Assembly: GCF_014251555.1 (NCBI RefSeq)
Contig: NZ_CP059190.1
Location: forward strand, 463,522 to 527,521
Reading direction: 5' to 3'
DNA from: Blattabacterium cuenoti
GTDB lineage: Bacteria > Bacteroidota > Bacteroidia > Flavobacteriales > Blattabacteriaceae
DNA length: 64,000 bases
In this document: piece by piece, positions 54,931-64,000 of the stretch
Position numbering within the stretch: position 1 is the stretch's first letter
How the letters are laid out: each line of letters starts with the position of its first letter
Notes under the pieces: generated by a model
The model's input: only the letters and a program-made list of their open reading frames with translations
Told to the model about the DNA's origin: nothing
The model's database searches: none
Program-made: the position numbers and the translations under genes

Positions 54931-56242
54931 ATACTTTGAAAATATCCCAAATAATAATAAAAATCATAATTAAACTAATTATTACAAATCCAAAAATAGT
55001 ACAACGTTCAAGAATATCTTCATGAACTTTCTTTTTTGTGATCATTTCTATCAAAATAAATAATATATAACCTCCATCTAATGATGGAATGGGAAATAAA
55101 TTCAAAAAAGCTAACCAAATGGACAAAGTACCAGTTAAAGTCCAAAAAATATCCCAATTCCATTTAGAAGGAAATTCTTTCGCTATAGAAAAAAAACTTC
55201 CTATTTGTTTATAAGCTTTAGTTTCTATATGAAAAACATTTTTAAAAAAAAATATTTGGTTTTTTAAAACATCCAAAGATTTCATGACACCATGAGGGAT
55301 ACTTTCAAAAAAAGAATAATTCATTTTTTCAAATGAAAAAATTTGATCTAAATCCATAAAATTTTTTAAGTAAATTCCAAAGATCCCTTTTGAATCTATA
55401 AAAATCTCTTTTTGAATCAGTTTTCCATTTCTATTAATCGATATTACTATGTTTTCATTTTTATATTTTGATAATAAATCCTTTAATTGATCAGAAAAAA
55501 GAATGAATTCAGAATTTATAGCTAATATCTCATCATTATTTTTTAAACCATATTTATCAGCGTCAGAATTTTTGATGACATGATTTATAATAGGAGGAAC
55601 GCGAGGTTTAATAAAGAAACTGATTTTTTTTCTATCAAAAAGAAATCTTTTTTTATTGTTATTTAGTGACAATTTTATAACCTTTCCCATACGATCTACA
55701 GTCACAGAATTTCCCAAAAGGATTGCTTTAGGAATATCATTGAAATATGGAATATATTTTCCATTTACAAATAAAATTTTATCTCCATTTTTGAATCCTA
55801 TTTTTTCTCCTAAAGAATCAACTTCTATCCCATATTTAACATTCTTTGTGGGAAGATATGTTTCTCCATATTTGAATAATAAACAGGTAAAAATAAAAAT
55901 AGATAATAATATATTGAAAATAATTCCTCCAGAAATAATTAATAGCCTTTTTATTGCTGATTTTGAACTAAATTCCCAATTTTTTTTTGAAGAAACACTT
56001 TTTTTATCTGTCATCATTCCAGATATTTTTACGTATCCTCCTAAAGGCAACCATCCAATTCCATAAATAGTGTGTCCAATCTTTTTTTTAAAAAGAGAAA
56101 ACCAAGGATCAAAAAATAAAAAAAATTTTTCGACTCTTACTTTAAATATTTGAGCTAAAGTAAAATGACCTAATTCATGAATAACTATTAATATAGAAAT
56201 GCAAAGCAGCAATTGTATAGATTTAACCAAAATAGATGTCAT
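54920..56242 (-). CDS. rseP: Site-2 zinc metalloprotease RseP
   Basis: Intramembrane protease that cleaves anti-sigma factors or leftover signal peptides. From ATG 56242 it is 440 aa. The zinc site is HELGH (His22, Glu23, His26) in helix 1, WLPLGGYVKISGM follows, two PDZ-like segments fill about 115-300 (GEKIGFKNGDKILFVNG; SDADKYGLKNNDEILAINSE), and the second active motif NLFPIPSLDGG lies near residue 390, followed by the last helix. Target in this organism unknown. Confidence 0.93.
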   Translation of the reverse strand: MTSILVKSIQLLLCISILIVIHELGHFTLAQIFKVRVEKFFLFFDPWFSLFKKKIGHTIYGIGWLPLGGYVKISGMMTDKKSVSSKKNWEFSSKSAIKRLLIISGGIIFNILLSIFIFTCLLFKYGETYLPTKNVKYGIEVDSLGEKIGFKNGDKILFVNGKYIPYFNDIPKAILLGNSVTVDRMGKVIKLSLNNNKKRFLFDRKKISFFIKPRVPPIINHVIKNSDADKYGLKNNDEILAINSEFILFSDQLKDLLSKYKNENIVISINRNGKLIQKEIFIDSKGIFGIYLKNFMDLDQIFSFEKMNYSFFESIPHGVMKSLDVLKNQIFFFKNVFHIETKAYKQIGSFFSIAKEFPSKWNWDIFWTLTGTLSIWLAFLNLFPIPSLDGGYILFILIEMITKKKVHEDILERCTIFGFVIISLIMIFIIIWDIFKVFIS

Positions 56243-56350
56243 TTCCAAAACTTAATAAAAAAGATAAATTTAAACCTTTATTTCATTTTTTTTCATTACT
56301 AAAAATTTATTTTCTATTTTTCTTCAATAAAAATATAAAATATATAAATT

Positions 56351-56575
56351 TTGAATTTATCTAATCTTAAAAAAGGAGAAAAAGGAATTATCAAAGGATA
56401 TAAAAACGAAGATTTTCCTATCAAATTATTAGAATTAGGTGTTTTACCTGGAGTAGAATTTGAAATACTTTTTGTTTCTATTTTTTATGATCCACTATGC
56501 ATAAGTTATAATCAGTCTTGTTTAGCTTTACGTAGAAAAGAAGCAGAAAACATTATAATAGAACCTATAATTTAA
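56351..56575 (+). CDS. feoA: Ferrous iron transport protein A
   Basis: Small SH3-like partner of FeoB, 74 aa: LSNLKKGEKGIIKGY, KLLELGVLPGVEFEIL and CLALRRKEAENIIIE match the family. The start is TTG 56351; a stop lies two codons upstream and no ATG is available. It precedes feoB by 2 bases. Confidence 0.9.
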   Translation: MNLSNLKKGEKGIIKGYKNEDFPIKLLELGVLPGVEFEILFVSIFYDPLCISYNQSCLALRRKEAENIIIEPII

Positions 56576-56577
56576 AA

Positions 56578-58647
56578 ATGCAAAGAAGAATAATAAAATT
56601 AGCACTTATTGGAAATCCAAATGTAGGAAAAACTTCTTTGTTCAATAAATTAACTGGACTTAACCAAAAAGTAGGCAATTATTTAGGAGTCACAGTAGAC
56701 AAAAAAATAGGATATTTCTATTATGAAAATATATACTATCAAATTATAGATCTTCCTGGAACTTATAGCATATATCCTTCATCTGAAGATGAAGAAATAG
56801 TTAGCAAATTGCTTAATAATATAAATCATTTAGATTATCCGGACAAAATTATGGTTGTGGCAGATTCTTCTAATATAAAAAAAAGTCTTCTTTTATTTAG
56901 ACAAGTGCAAGATTTAAGATTTCCTGTTTTATTTATATTAAATATGTTGGATGAAGCAAAAAAGAAGGGGATATTCATTGATATGGAAAAACTAAAAAAA
57001 TTTCTTATAACAGAAATTGTCATGATCAATGCAAGAGAAGGAATAGGATTGGAAAAAGTTAAAAAAGAAATCAAGAATCTAAAAAAAACAAAAAAATTGG
57101 ATTTTTTCAATCCAGGATTACGTTATTCTATTGCTGTTAATGATGTAAAAAATAGTTACAAAGTAAATACTTATAAAGCTTGGTATTATTTAGCTTATAA
57201 TGGAAAATTTTTGAAAGAAGACAAAGAAGACTATTTATTAAATAAAATAAAAAAGAAACACAATATTATATCCAAAAGATTACAAATCAAGGAGACATTA
57301 GATAGATATGAAGAAATAGGAAAAATTTACTCCGAAACAGTTTCCGAATTGGTCTTAGATAAAGAAAAAAATTATTTAGAATTTTCTAAAAAAATAGATA
57401 ACAATTTAATTGTTCATCCTTTTTGGGGTTATTTTATTTTTTTCTTTTTTTTATTTATCATTTTTCAATGTGTTTTTTTCTGGGCAGAAAAACCTAAAGA
57501 GTTTATAGAATTTTTTTTTTCTATTATTCAAAAAAAACTAGAAAATATTTATCCAGGTCCTTTAAATAATTTTTTATTGCAAGGAATATTGCCTGGAATT
57601 AGTACTATTATCACTTTTATTCCACAAATTTTTATTTTACTATTTTTTATTCTTCTTATGGAAGAAAGTGGTTACATAAGCAGAGTGATCTTTTTAATGG
57701 ATAGAATCATGCGACCTTTTGGATTAAATGGGAAAAGTGTTGTTCCTCTTATTTCTAGCATAGCTTGCGCTATTCCAGCTATCATGTCAGCTAGACATAT
57801 TGAAAATCCAAGAGATCGTTTAATTACTATTTTAGCCACTCCTTTTATGACCTGTTCTGCAAGATTACCTGTTTATACTTTAATTATATCTCTAATCATA
57901 CCAAATTACAGATGGTATTTCATTCAATTAAGAGGAATAGTCCTTATGGCTATGTATTTATTAGGAATCCTATCTTCTTTAGGAGTCTCAATGATTTTAC
58001 ATCAATTTTTGAAAAAAAATTATCAGAGCCATCTAATTATGGAAATTCCTACTTACAAATTTCCTATATTTAGAAACATATTGATTACCTTATGGATTAA
58101 TCTAAAATCATTTATTATCAATGCCGGAAAAATGATTTTATTGATTAATATATTGATTTGGGTTTTAGGAACTTTTGGCCCTTCAGAAAATTTTTCATAT
58201 CAAAAATCTCAAAAATCAATCGTTTTAAAATATCTGCAAAAAAAAGAATTATCTTATTCATATTTAGGTTTGATTGGGAAAAAAATAGAACCTGTAATTC
58301 ATCCATTAGGATACGATTGGAAAATTGGAATAGGATTACTATCATCTCTTGTAGCGAGAGAAGTTTTTGTTAGTACTATGGCTTCTGTGTATAAAATAGA
58401 AGAAAAAGGAAATTTTTTGAAAGAAAAAATGAAAAAAGAAGTGTTCCCCAGCTCTAAAAAACCTATTTACAATTTAGCAACAGGAGTTTCTTTGCTATTC
58501 TTTTATGCGTTTTCTATGCAGTGTATGAGTACTTTATCTATAATAAAAAAAGAAACAAAATCTTGGAGATGGCCAATAATACAATTTTTTTTTATGACTT
58601 CTCTCGCTTATATTGTTTCATTTTTAACATATCAAATTTTAAAATAA
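56578..58647 (+). CDS. feoB: Ferrous iron transporter FeoB
   Basis: GTP-driven Fe(II) uptake protein of the inner membrane, 689 aa. G domain: GNPNVGKTS (12-20), GNYLGVTVDKK (switch I Thr), DLPGTYSIYP (G3), LNMLDEAKK (G4). The membrane part has about eight to nine helices with gate motifs SIACAIPAIMSARHIENPRDR and TPFMTCSARLPVYTL, repeated as GIGLLSSLVAREVFVSTMASVY and AFSMQCMSTLSIIKKET. The cysteines of the gates are kept. Forms an operon with feoA; no FeoC. Confidence 0.96.
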   Translation: MQRRIIKLALIGNPNVGKTSLFNKLTGLNQKVGNYLGVTVDKKIGYFYYENIYYQIIDLPGTYSIYPSSEDEEIVSKLLNNINHLDYPDKIMVVADSSNIKKSLLLFRQVQDLRFPVLFILNMLDEAKKKGIFIDMEKLKKFLITEIVMINAREGIGLEKVKKEIKNLKKTKKLDFFNPGLRYSIAVNDVKNSYKVNTYKAWYYLAYNGKFLKEDKEDYLLNKIKKKHNIISKRLQIKETLDRYEEIGKIYSETVSELVLDKEKNYLEFSKKIDNNLIVHPFWGYFIFFFFLFIIFQCVFFWAEKPKEFIEFFFSIIQKKLENIYPGPLNNFLLQGILPGISTIITFIPQIFILLFFILLMEESGYISRVIFLMDRIMRPFGLNGKSVVPLISSIACAIPAIMSARHIENPRDRLITILATPFMTCSARLPVYTLIISLIIPNYRWYFIQLRGIVLMAMYLLGILSSLGVSMILHQFLKKNYQSHLIMEIPTYKFPIFRNILITLWINLKSFIINAGKMILLINILIWVLGTFGPSENFSYQKSQKSIVLKYLQKKELSYSYLGLIGKKIEPVIHPLGYDWKIGIGLLSSLVAREVFVSTMASVYKIEEKGNFLKEKMKKEVFPSSKKPIYNLATGVSLLFFYAFSMQCMSTLSIIKKETKSWRWPIIQFFFMTSLAYIVSFLTYQILK

Positions 58648-58783
58648 AATGTGTCAATATCTAATAATAGGGATATTTTTTTTGTGTTCAATTGTTTTTT
58701 TAATCAAAAAATTCCTGAATTTTTTTTCGTATGAAAAAAAATTTTGCAAAAAAAAATGCAATTGTAATTTGTAAAAATTTTTA

Positions 58784-59770
58784 TTATTTTTTTTTCAATT
58801 TTTCAATAGAAGAATTGATAGAATTTTTAAATAAATCAGACAAAGATATGCCAGCTATTTTCAATTGTTCGGGAAAAATACTCTTTTCAGAAAGACCTGG
58901 TACTGTATTGATTTCCAAGAAAAAAGGTTCTCCATTTACAATGATATACTCAGCCCTAGATATGCCTGATAAATTTAAATAATTATATACTTTTTTTGCT
59001 ACTTCTTGTATTTTATTTTGAACATTTGGAAGCAATTTTGCCGGTGTGATTTCTTGAGATTTTCCAGAATATTTAGATTCAAAATCAAAGAAATCATTTT
59101 GACTAATTATTTCTGTTATAGGTAAAACAAAAATTTCATTTTTGAATGAAAAAACTCCTACTGAAACCTCCCTTCCTTCAAGAAAAGATTCAATAATAAT
59201 TTCTTCATCCTCTTTAAAGGCTTTTTCGACTGCATTGAATAAATCTTTTTGTTCATAAACTTTACTGATTCCTAAACTAGATCCAGATCGATTAGGTTTA
59301 ACAAAACAAGGAAGTCCTACTTTTTTTAAAATTTTTTTTTCGCAAAAAATTTGATTTTTATTTAAGAAAATAGATACGGCAGTATTAATTCCAAAATGTT
59401 TCAATAAAGTTAAACAATACTTCTTATTAAAAGTCATATTAGCATGATGGAAATTACATCCTGTATAGGGAATTTTTAATAATTCAAAATAGGCTTGCAA
59501 TATACCGTCTTCTCCTGGAGTTCCATGAATAGCATTAAAGACACAATCAAAATGGATCAGACTTCTTCCCATATTAACGGAAAAATCACATTTATCAATA
59601 GGATATACTTTGTTTTTTTCATCTTTCATAAACCATTTTTCTTTGAAAATATACACTTGATAAGGTTCAAATTCTTTTCTGCATAAATTTTCATAAACTA
59701 CTTTTCCGCTTTCTAGTGAAATTGCAGACTCTTTTGTATATCCACCCATAACCACAGCAATTTTTTTCAT
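58784..59770 (-). CDS. ddl: D-alanine--D-alanine ligase
   Basis: ATP-grasp enzyme that makes the D-Ala-D-Ala end of the peptidoglycan stem. The 328 aa protein has VVMGGYTKESAISLESG, FNAIHGTPGEDGILQAYFE, PCFVKPNRSGSSLGISKV, IIESFLEGREVSVGVF and EINTVPGLSEKS. It works downstream of murA in the same pathway. Divergent from the PASTA protein gene. The 136-base convergent gap to feoB (58648-58783) is A/T-rich and holds no recognised gene. Confidence 0.96.
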   Translation of the reverse strand: MKKIAVVMGGYTKESAISLESGKVVYENLCRKEFEPYQVYIFKEKWFMKDEKNKVYPIDKCDFSVNMGRSLIHFDCVFNAIHGTPGEDGILQAYFELLKIPYTGCNFHHANMTFNKKYCLTLLKHFGINTAVSIFLNKNQIFCEKKILKKVGLPCFVKPNRSGSSLGISKVYEQKDLFNAVEKAFKEDEEIIIESFLEGREVSVGVFSFKNEIFVLPITEIISQNDFFDFESKYSGKSQEITPAKLLPNVQNKIQEVAKKVYNYLNLSGISRAEYIIVNGEPFFLEINTVPGLSEKSIFPEQLKIAGISLSDLFKNSINSSIEKLKKK

Positions 59771-59826
59771 GATTTATTTTTATTTTTTAAGAAATGATTT
59801 TTTATATTTAAATAAATATTTTTTTC

Positions 59827-60738
59827 ATGAATTATTCAAAATATTTTGTAATATTCATCATAAATTTATCAATCGCCATATTTTTCTTATACAAGATCAC
59901 TCAACTTTCATTAAAATGGGCTGATGTTTACACAAAACATGGAACTTATGTTGTAGTCCCCAATTTGCGTTATTTAACTTTATCTCAATCTATATCTATT
60001 CTAAAAAAATTAGGATTAAAATATGATATAGATACATCACGTTATGATCCGAATTTGAAAAATAATCAAATTATTTCTTTTTCACCAGAAGCTGGAGATT
60101 ATGTAAAAGAAGGAAGACATATATACCTACAAGTCAATTCTCAATCGCAATATCCTACTGTTCTGCCCAACATTATAAATAAAAATAAATATATAGCTAT
60201 GAAATTACTTCATGCTAATCATATTCCCGTTAAAGAAATCAGGTATATTAATGATTTGACTAAAGACACAGTTTTAAAGGTTTTTTATAAGAAAAAATCA
60301 ATTCAATCTGGATACATATTCACTTCTATTCAAGATGGAATTACTTTGATAATTGGAAAAGAATATGAAAAAAATAATTTAGTGGTTCCAAATGTTATTG
60401 GTATGTCATTGCATACAGCAACTTCTACTTTAAAAAACAAACTATTTCATGTTATTAATTTTTATTATGATCATCCAATAATAGATCCTGACAAAAATGC
60501 AAAAGTATATCGTCAAAAACCTTCTCCTGGAGAAATTCAGGATAAAAATAAATCTGTTGAACTTTGGTTAAGTTCAAAAGATTTATTGGACAACTTAATA
60601 AAAATAGAAGAAAAAGATAAAGACATTGACAAGAAAACAGAAGAAAAAGATAAAAATATTGACAAGAAAACAGAAGAAAAAGATAAAAATATTGACAAGA
60701 AAACAGAAGAAAAAGAAGATATGATACCGACGAATTAA
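59827..60738 (+). CDS. PASTA-domain membrane protein
   Basis: 303 aa protein with one N-terminal transmembrane helix (about 7-27) and three PASTA repeats outside (about 42-105, 111-178, 186-252; VVVPNLRYLTLSQSISIL, PNIINKNKYIAMKLL, VVPNVIGMSLHTATSTL). PASTA domains bind peptidoglycan or muropeptides. No kinase or transpeptidase domain is attached, so this is a stand-alone version as known from Bacteroidota between ddl and rluD. The C-terminus carries three copies of EEKDKNIDKKT (261-293), encoded by a 33-bp tandem repeat. The stop is directly adjacent to the rluD start. Confidence 0.9.
   Translation: MNYSKYFVIFIINLSIAIFFLYKITQLSLKWADVYTKHGTYVVVPNLRYLTLSQSISILKKLGLKYDIDTSRYDPNLKNNQIISFSPEAGDYVKEGRHIYLQVNSQSQYPTVLPNIINKNKYIAMKLLHANHIPVKEIRYINDLTKDTVLKVFYKKKSIQSGYIFTSIQDGITLIIGKEYEKNNLVVPNVIGMSLHTATSTLKNKLFHVINFYYDHPIIDPDKNAKVYRQKPSPGEIQDKNKSVELWLSSKDLLDNLIKIEEKDKDIDKKTEEKDKNIDKKTEEKDKNIDKKTEEKEDMIPTN
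60607..60705 (+). repeat. 33-bp tandem repeat, three copies, in the PASTA protein gene
   Basis: Three units at 60607-60639, 60640-60672 and 60673-60705, followed by the first 11 bases of a fourth. Units 2 and 3 are identical; unit 1 differs at two bases (AAAGACATT against AAAAATATT). Each encodes EEKDK(D/N)IDKKT, so copy number can change without a frameshift. Confidence 0.95.
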
Positions 60739-61761
60739 ATGAACAGTTCTACATATAAAATTCAAATTTTTACAGATAAAAACCAAAAAGAAATTCGCAT
60801 TGACAAATTTTTAAAAAATTATATACAAAATATCAGTAGAAATCAAATCCAAAAATGGACAATTTCAGGAAAAGTTTTAGTCAACAAAAATATTATAAAA
60901 AAAAATTACAAAATAAAACCTTTAGATTTTGTTGAAATAGAAATTTATCGACCTCCTGTTCTAGATTATTTAGAATATGAAAATATTACTGCCGAAAAGA
61001 TAAATCTAGATATTCTTCATGAAGATGAAGATGTGATTGTCGTCAATAAACCTGCAGGAATGGTGGTCCATCCTGGTTTTGGAAATGAAACAGGAACATT
61101 AATTCATGGAATTAAATATCATTTAATAAATTCAAATTTTAATAATTTCAACCTCTATAGATGTGGATTAGTTCATAGATTGGATAAAGATACATCAGGT
61201 TTATTGGTTTTAGCTAAAAATGAATATTCTCAAAAACATTTATTTCAACAATTTTATTCTAGAACGATTCAAAGAAAATACATAGCTTTAATATGGGGTG
61301 ATTTAATTGAAAAAAAAGGAACCATAACTGGTTTTATTGGAAGAGATCCTAGAAATAGAAAAAAAATGACAATTTTTAATAAACAAAATCAAGAAATCAA
61401 TAGAGGAAAGTATTCTATTACACATTACAAAGTATTAGAAAGATTTAAACATTTAACATATGTCTCTTGCTATATAAAAACAGGAAAAACACATCAAATA
61501 AGAGCTCATTTCAAACATTTAGGACATCCATTATTTCATGACTCAATCTATGGCGGAAATAGAATTTTTATGAAAAAAAAATGTTCAAATCAAAATATAA
61601 AATTTCTAAAAACTTGTTTAAAGATTTTGCGAAGACAAGCATTGCATGCGATTTCTCTTTCCTTTATCCATCCTAAAAATGGAAAATGTTGTTTTTATTG
61701 TCCAATTCCTGAAGACTTTAAAACGGTTTTGAAAAATTGTAGAAATATGTTCTTACAATAA
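60739..61761 (+). CDS. RluA/RluD-family ribosomal RNA pseudouridine synthase
   Basis: Converts uridines in 23S rRNA helix 69 (RluD) or related sites to pseudouridine. The 340 aa protein has an S4 RNA-binding domain (RIDKFLKNYIQNISRNQIQ, about 14-70), then the catalytic HRLDKDTSGLLVLAK with its Asp, VVNKPAGMVVHPGFG, and TGKTHQIRAHFKHLGHPL. The exact target (RluD versus other RluA types) is inferred from length and the S4 domain. Its 3' end overlaps that of mgtE by 9 bases. Confidence 0.92.
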   Translation: MNSSTYKIQIFTDKNQKEIRIDKFLKNYIQNISRNQIQKWTISGKVLVNKNIIKKNYKIKPLDFVEIEIYRPPVLDYLEYENITAEKINLDILHEDEDVIVVNKPAGMVVHPGFGNETGTLIHGIKYHLINSNFNNFNLYRCGLVHRLDKDTSGLLVLAKNEYSQKHLFQQFYSRTIQRKYIALIWGDLIEKKGTITGFIGRDPRNRKKMTIFNKQNQEINRGKYSITHYKVLERFKHLTYVSCYIKTGKTHQIRAHFKHLGHPLFHDSIYGGNRIFMKKKCSNQNIKFLKTCLKILRRQALHAISLSFIHPKNGKCCFYCPIPEDFKTVLKNCRNMFLQ

Positions 61762-63105
61762 AGTTCCACGTAAAAGAATATAAGACATAGAAAAATATAT
61801 AATTAATCCAATAACATCGACTAATGTAGCAACAAAAGGAGCAGAAGAACTAGCGGGATCTCCTCTAAATTTTTTAATTATAAAAGGTAACATAGAACCG
61901 CTTAATGTCCCCCATAACACGACTCCAATCAAAGATAAAAAAACAGTTAATCCAACTAATATCCAATGAGGTCCATAATTAAAAAAATTGATCTTATGCC
62001 AAGCTATCACACGTATAAAACCAGTTAATCCTAAAATACTACCTAAAAAAAAACCACAAATAATTTCTCTTCGCATGACTCTCCACCAATCTTTTATTTC
62101 CACCTCTCCCAAAGCCATTGCTTGAATAATTAAACTTGCAGCTTGAGAACCACTATTTCCTCCACTTGAAACAACCAAAGGGATAAACAAAGCAAGAACC
62201 ACTGCTTTTTCGATAACACTTGAAAATTCTTGCATAACTGTTGTTGTTAACATTTCTCCTATAAACAATAAAATGAGCCATCCTGCTCTTTTTTTAATTA
62301 ATCGATATAAAGGTTCATTAAGATAAGATTGATTTAATGTTTCCATCCCCCCTATCTTTTGAATATCTTCTCTATAATTTTCATTTAAAACCCATAAAAT
62401 ATCGTCCACAGTTACTATTCCTAATAAAAAATTCTGATCATCAATAACTGGAAGTGAGACTCTGTTATTCATAGAAAATATTTTAGTAGCTTCTTCTTCT
62501 GTATCTGTCAGATTTAATGCAGCAGTATACTGACTATCCATTAAATCGGATACTTTTGTATTTGGATCTACTAGTAAAAACTCTCTGATTTTTATATCAT
62601 TTACTAATTTTCCTTTTTGATCAACTATATATACAATTTCTATAACATCACTATTTTTCACTTCTTTACGGATATAATCCAAAACTTCTTTCACACTCCA
62701 AGTTTCTTTAATCGCAAGATAATATGGAATCATCAAACGACCTATGCTATTTTCAGGATATCCCAATGATACCAATGTTTTTCTTTTATCTTCTGAGTTT
62801 AAATATTTAATTAAATCTTTTAACAGATTTTTAGGAATCTTTTCTAAAAAAGAAAGACGATCTTCTACTGACAAATTATTTATAAATTCCTTCTTTTTAA
62901 TTGAAGTGGACTCTTCTATAATTTTTTTTTTTATAGAAAAGTCCAATCTGTTAAAAACAGAAATGGCTTTGCATAATTTTAACAAATTAAATATTTTGAT
63001 TACATCATTTGGATGATGATGAATAATTCTTATTAAACTACTAATAGTTTGATCATTTATAAATTTATCATTGATTATTAAATCATCTTGATGCTCATTA
63101 AACAT
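61753..63105 (-). CDS. mgtE: MgtE-type magnesium transporter
   Basis: Mg2+-gated Mg2+ channel, 450 aa. N-terminal helical domain (about 1-125, with LSVEDRLSFLEKIPKNLLKDLIKYL-type repeat), two CBS domains (about 130-255, including SLPVIDDQNFLLGIVTVDDIL), a connecting helix, and five transmembrane helices (about 285-450) with PLVVSSGGNSGSQAASLIIQAMALGEV and GTLSGSMLPFI. The pore-lining SGGNSGSQ and ATLVDVIG segments are present. Magnesium is the usual ion. Confidence 0.94.
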   Translation of the reverse strand: MFNEHQDDLIINDKFINDQTISSLIRIIHHHPNDVIKIFNLLKLCKAISVFNRLDFSIKKKIIEESTSIKKKEFINNLSVEDRLSFLEKIPKNLLKDLIKYLNSEDKRKTLVSLGYPENSIGRLMIPYYLAIKETWSVKEVLDYIRKEVKNSDVIEIVYIVDQKGKLVNDIKIREFLLVDPNTKVSDLMDSQYTAALNLTDTEEEATKIFSMNNRVSLPVIDDQNFLLGIVTVDDILWVLNENYREDIQKIGGMETLNQSYLNEPLYRLIKKRAGWLILLFIGEMLTTTVMQEFSSVIEKAVVLALFIPLVVSSGGNSGSQAASLIIQAMALGEVEIKDWWRVMRREIICGFFLGSILGLTGFIRVIAWHKINFFNYGPHWILVGLTVFLSLIGVVLWGTLSGSMLPFIIKKFRGDPASSSAPFVATLVDVIGLIIYFSMSYILLRGTLL

Positions 63106-63218
63106 TTTTTTCTTTTTTTGTAGAAACTTTTTTTGAATATTTATATAATGGATTCATTTCAGCAGTATAAAAGTTAAAATTACGTAATCATTGTAATTTT
63201 TGTATAAATAAAATAAAA

Positions 63219-64000
63219 ATGGAATATAATTTTAGAGAAATAGAAAAACGTTGGCAAATATACTGGAAAAAACATGATGTTTTTCATACTAAGGAAAACG
63301 GAAAACAGAAATACTATATTCTAAACATGTTTCCTTATCCTTCTGGTGCAGGTCTTCATGTAGGACATTGTTTAGGCTATATCGCATCAGATATTTATGC
63401 TAGATATAAACGTGCAGAAGGATATAACGTTTTAAATCCCATAGGATTTGATTCTTTTGGATTACCAGCAGAACAATATGCTATTCAGACAGGAAAACAT
63501 CCTTATGATAGCACTCGTCAAAATTCACAAAAGTATAGAAATCAAATGAATAAAATAGGTCTTTCTTTTGACTGGAATCGTGAATTGTGCACTAGCAATC
63601 CAAATTATTATCGTTGGACTCAATGGATGTTTATTCAAATTTTTAATTCTTGGTACGACAAAAACTGTGAAAAAGCCAAACCTATAGATCTTTTAATTAA
63701 AGAATTTAATAAAAACGGAAATTCTTTTATCAATGCAAGTACTTCTTCTAATTATAGATTTAATTCAAAAACATGGAATAAACTAAGTATTAATGAAAAA
63801 GAATCTATTCTTTTAGATTATCGTTTAGCTTTTTTATGCAATAATATAGTGAATTGGTGTCCAGATTTAGGCACTGTTTTAGCTAATGATGAAATCAAAA
63901 ATGGGAAAAGTCAAAGAGGAGGGTATCCAGTCTATAAAAAAAAAATGTTACAATGGCACATAAGAATTAGCGCATATGCAGAAAGACTCATAACAGGATT
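63219..64000 (+). CDS. leuS: Leucyl-tRNA synthetase, N-terminal part (runs off the window end)
   Basis: Class I synthetase that charges tRNA-Leu; about 260 codons are visible and the frame is open to the window end. From ATG 63219 it begins MEYNFREIEKRWQIYWKKH; NMFPYPSGAGLHVGHCLG contains the HIGH motif as HVGH (47-50), followed by GYNVLNPIGFDSFGLPAEQYA, GLSFDWNREL and the zinc-like/insert region. KMSKS and the editing core lie beyond the window. An insertion-like stretch around residues 147-205 is normal for flavobacterial LeuRS (from memory). Confidence 0.95.
   Translation, partial: MEYNFREIEKRWQIYWKKHDVFHTKENGKQKYYILNMFPYPSGAGLHVGHCLGYIASDIYARYKRAEGYNVLNPIGFDSFGLPAEQYAIQTGKHPYDSTRQNSQKYRNQMNKIGLSFDWNRELCTSNPNYYRWTQWMFIQIFNSWYDKNCEKAKPIDLLIKEFNKNGNSFINASTSSNYRFNSKTWNKLSINEKESILLDYRLAFLCNNIVNWCPDLGTVLANDEIKNGKSQRGGYPVYKKKMLQWHIRISAYAERLITG

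Noticed and set aside
58731..58982. 83-codon plus-strand open frame after feoB
   Set aside because: Most of it is antisense to the conserved C-terminus of ddl; the start is homopolymer-rich intergenic sequence.
60607..60705. CRISPR-like array
   Set aside because: The units are directly adjacent with no spacers and encode an in-frame peptide repeat of the PASTA protein.

Overview
The window looks like part of the chromosome of a reduced-genome, very AT-rich flavobacterial endosymbiont. A cockroach symbiont of the Blattabacterium type is the best fit. This is inferred from four things: strong A+T bias with long poly(A)/poly(T) runs inside genes, dense packing with no gene-free stretch over 300 bases, Bacteroidota-type protein families (a DUF4290 protein beside murA, a bacterial deoxyhypusine-synthase homologue, a three-subunit sdhCAB, a ddl-PASTA-rluD block) and a Bacteroidota promoter (TTTG-N19-TAnnTTTG) ahead of the tuf cluster. 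No mobile element, phage, CRISPR array or rRNA was seen. All protein genes but one have a recognisable family; the exception is a small low-complexity lipoprotein.

Layout. 1-3433: the miaA 3' end, tRNA-Val(UAC), folC, and glnS, which appears to start at a non-standard ATA codon. 3441-16186: one long minus-strand translation/transcription cluster that reads tRNA-Thr(UGU), -Tyr, -Gly(UCC), -Thr(GGU), tuf, tRNA-Trp, secE, nusG, rplK, rplA, rplJ, rplL, rpoB, rpoC, with a well-formed promoter at its head. 16200-20677: ileS-dksA-like-lspA. 20741-23485: mutS, whose conserved C-terminal tail lies in another frame, then tRNA-Gly(GCC) and tRNA-Leu(UAA). 23467-35794, mostly minus strand: guaB, the lipoprotein (plus strand), rplS-glmM, an FtsX-type permease, dnaB, accA, sdhBAC and a cysteine desulfurase. 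36022-44341: rny, the deoxyhypusine-synthase homologue, lpd, ung, a ferredoxin divergent from a LuxC-type acyl-CoA reductase, ribD, aroE, rpsU and tRNA-Val(GAC). 44404-52623: a plus-strand run of recG, uvrD/pcrA, a cation-efflux protein, DUF4290, murA, greA and a HIT protein. 52629-64000: coaX, an alpha/beta hydrolase, 5-formyl-THF cyclo-ligase, rseP, feoAB, ddl, a PASTA protein, rluD, mgtE and the start of leuS.

Together the genes cover information processing (RNA polymerase, elongation factors, ribosomal proteins, tRNAs, four synthetases), DNA repair (mutS, ung, recG, uvrD), envelope precursors (murA, ddl, glmM, accA, lspA, rseP), aerobic metabolism (sdhCAB, lpd), cofactor synthesis (folC, ribD, coaX, aroE) and metal transport (feoAB, mgtE, CDF).

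Points most worth a second look: the frameshifted end of mutS in a poly(A) context, together with 11-12 base homopolymers kept in frame in other genes; the ATA start of glnS; an Asp-to-Asn change at the conserved N-terminal Asp of CoaX; protein genes that run antisense into tRNA genes (miaA/tRNA-Val, guaB/tRNA-Leu); and a perfect 18-bp hairpin inside uvrD. All identifications come from reading the sequence. No database search was run.
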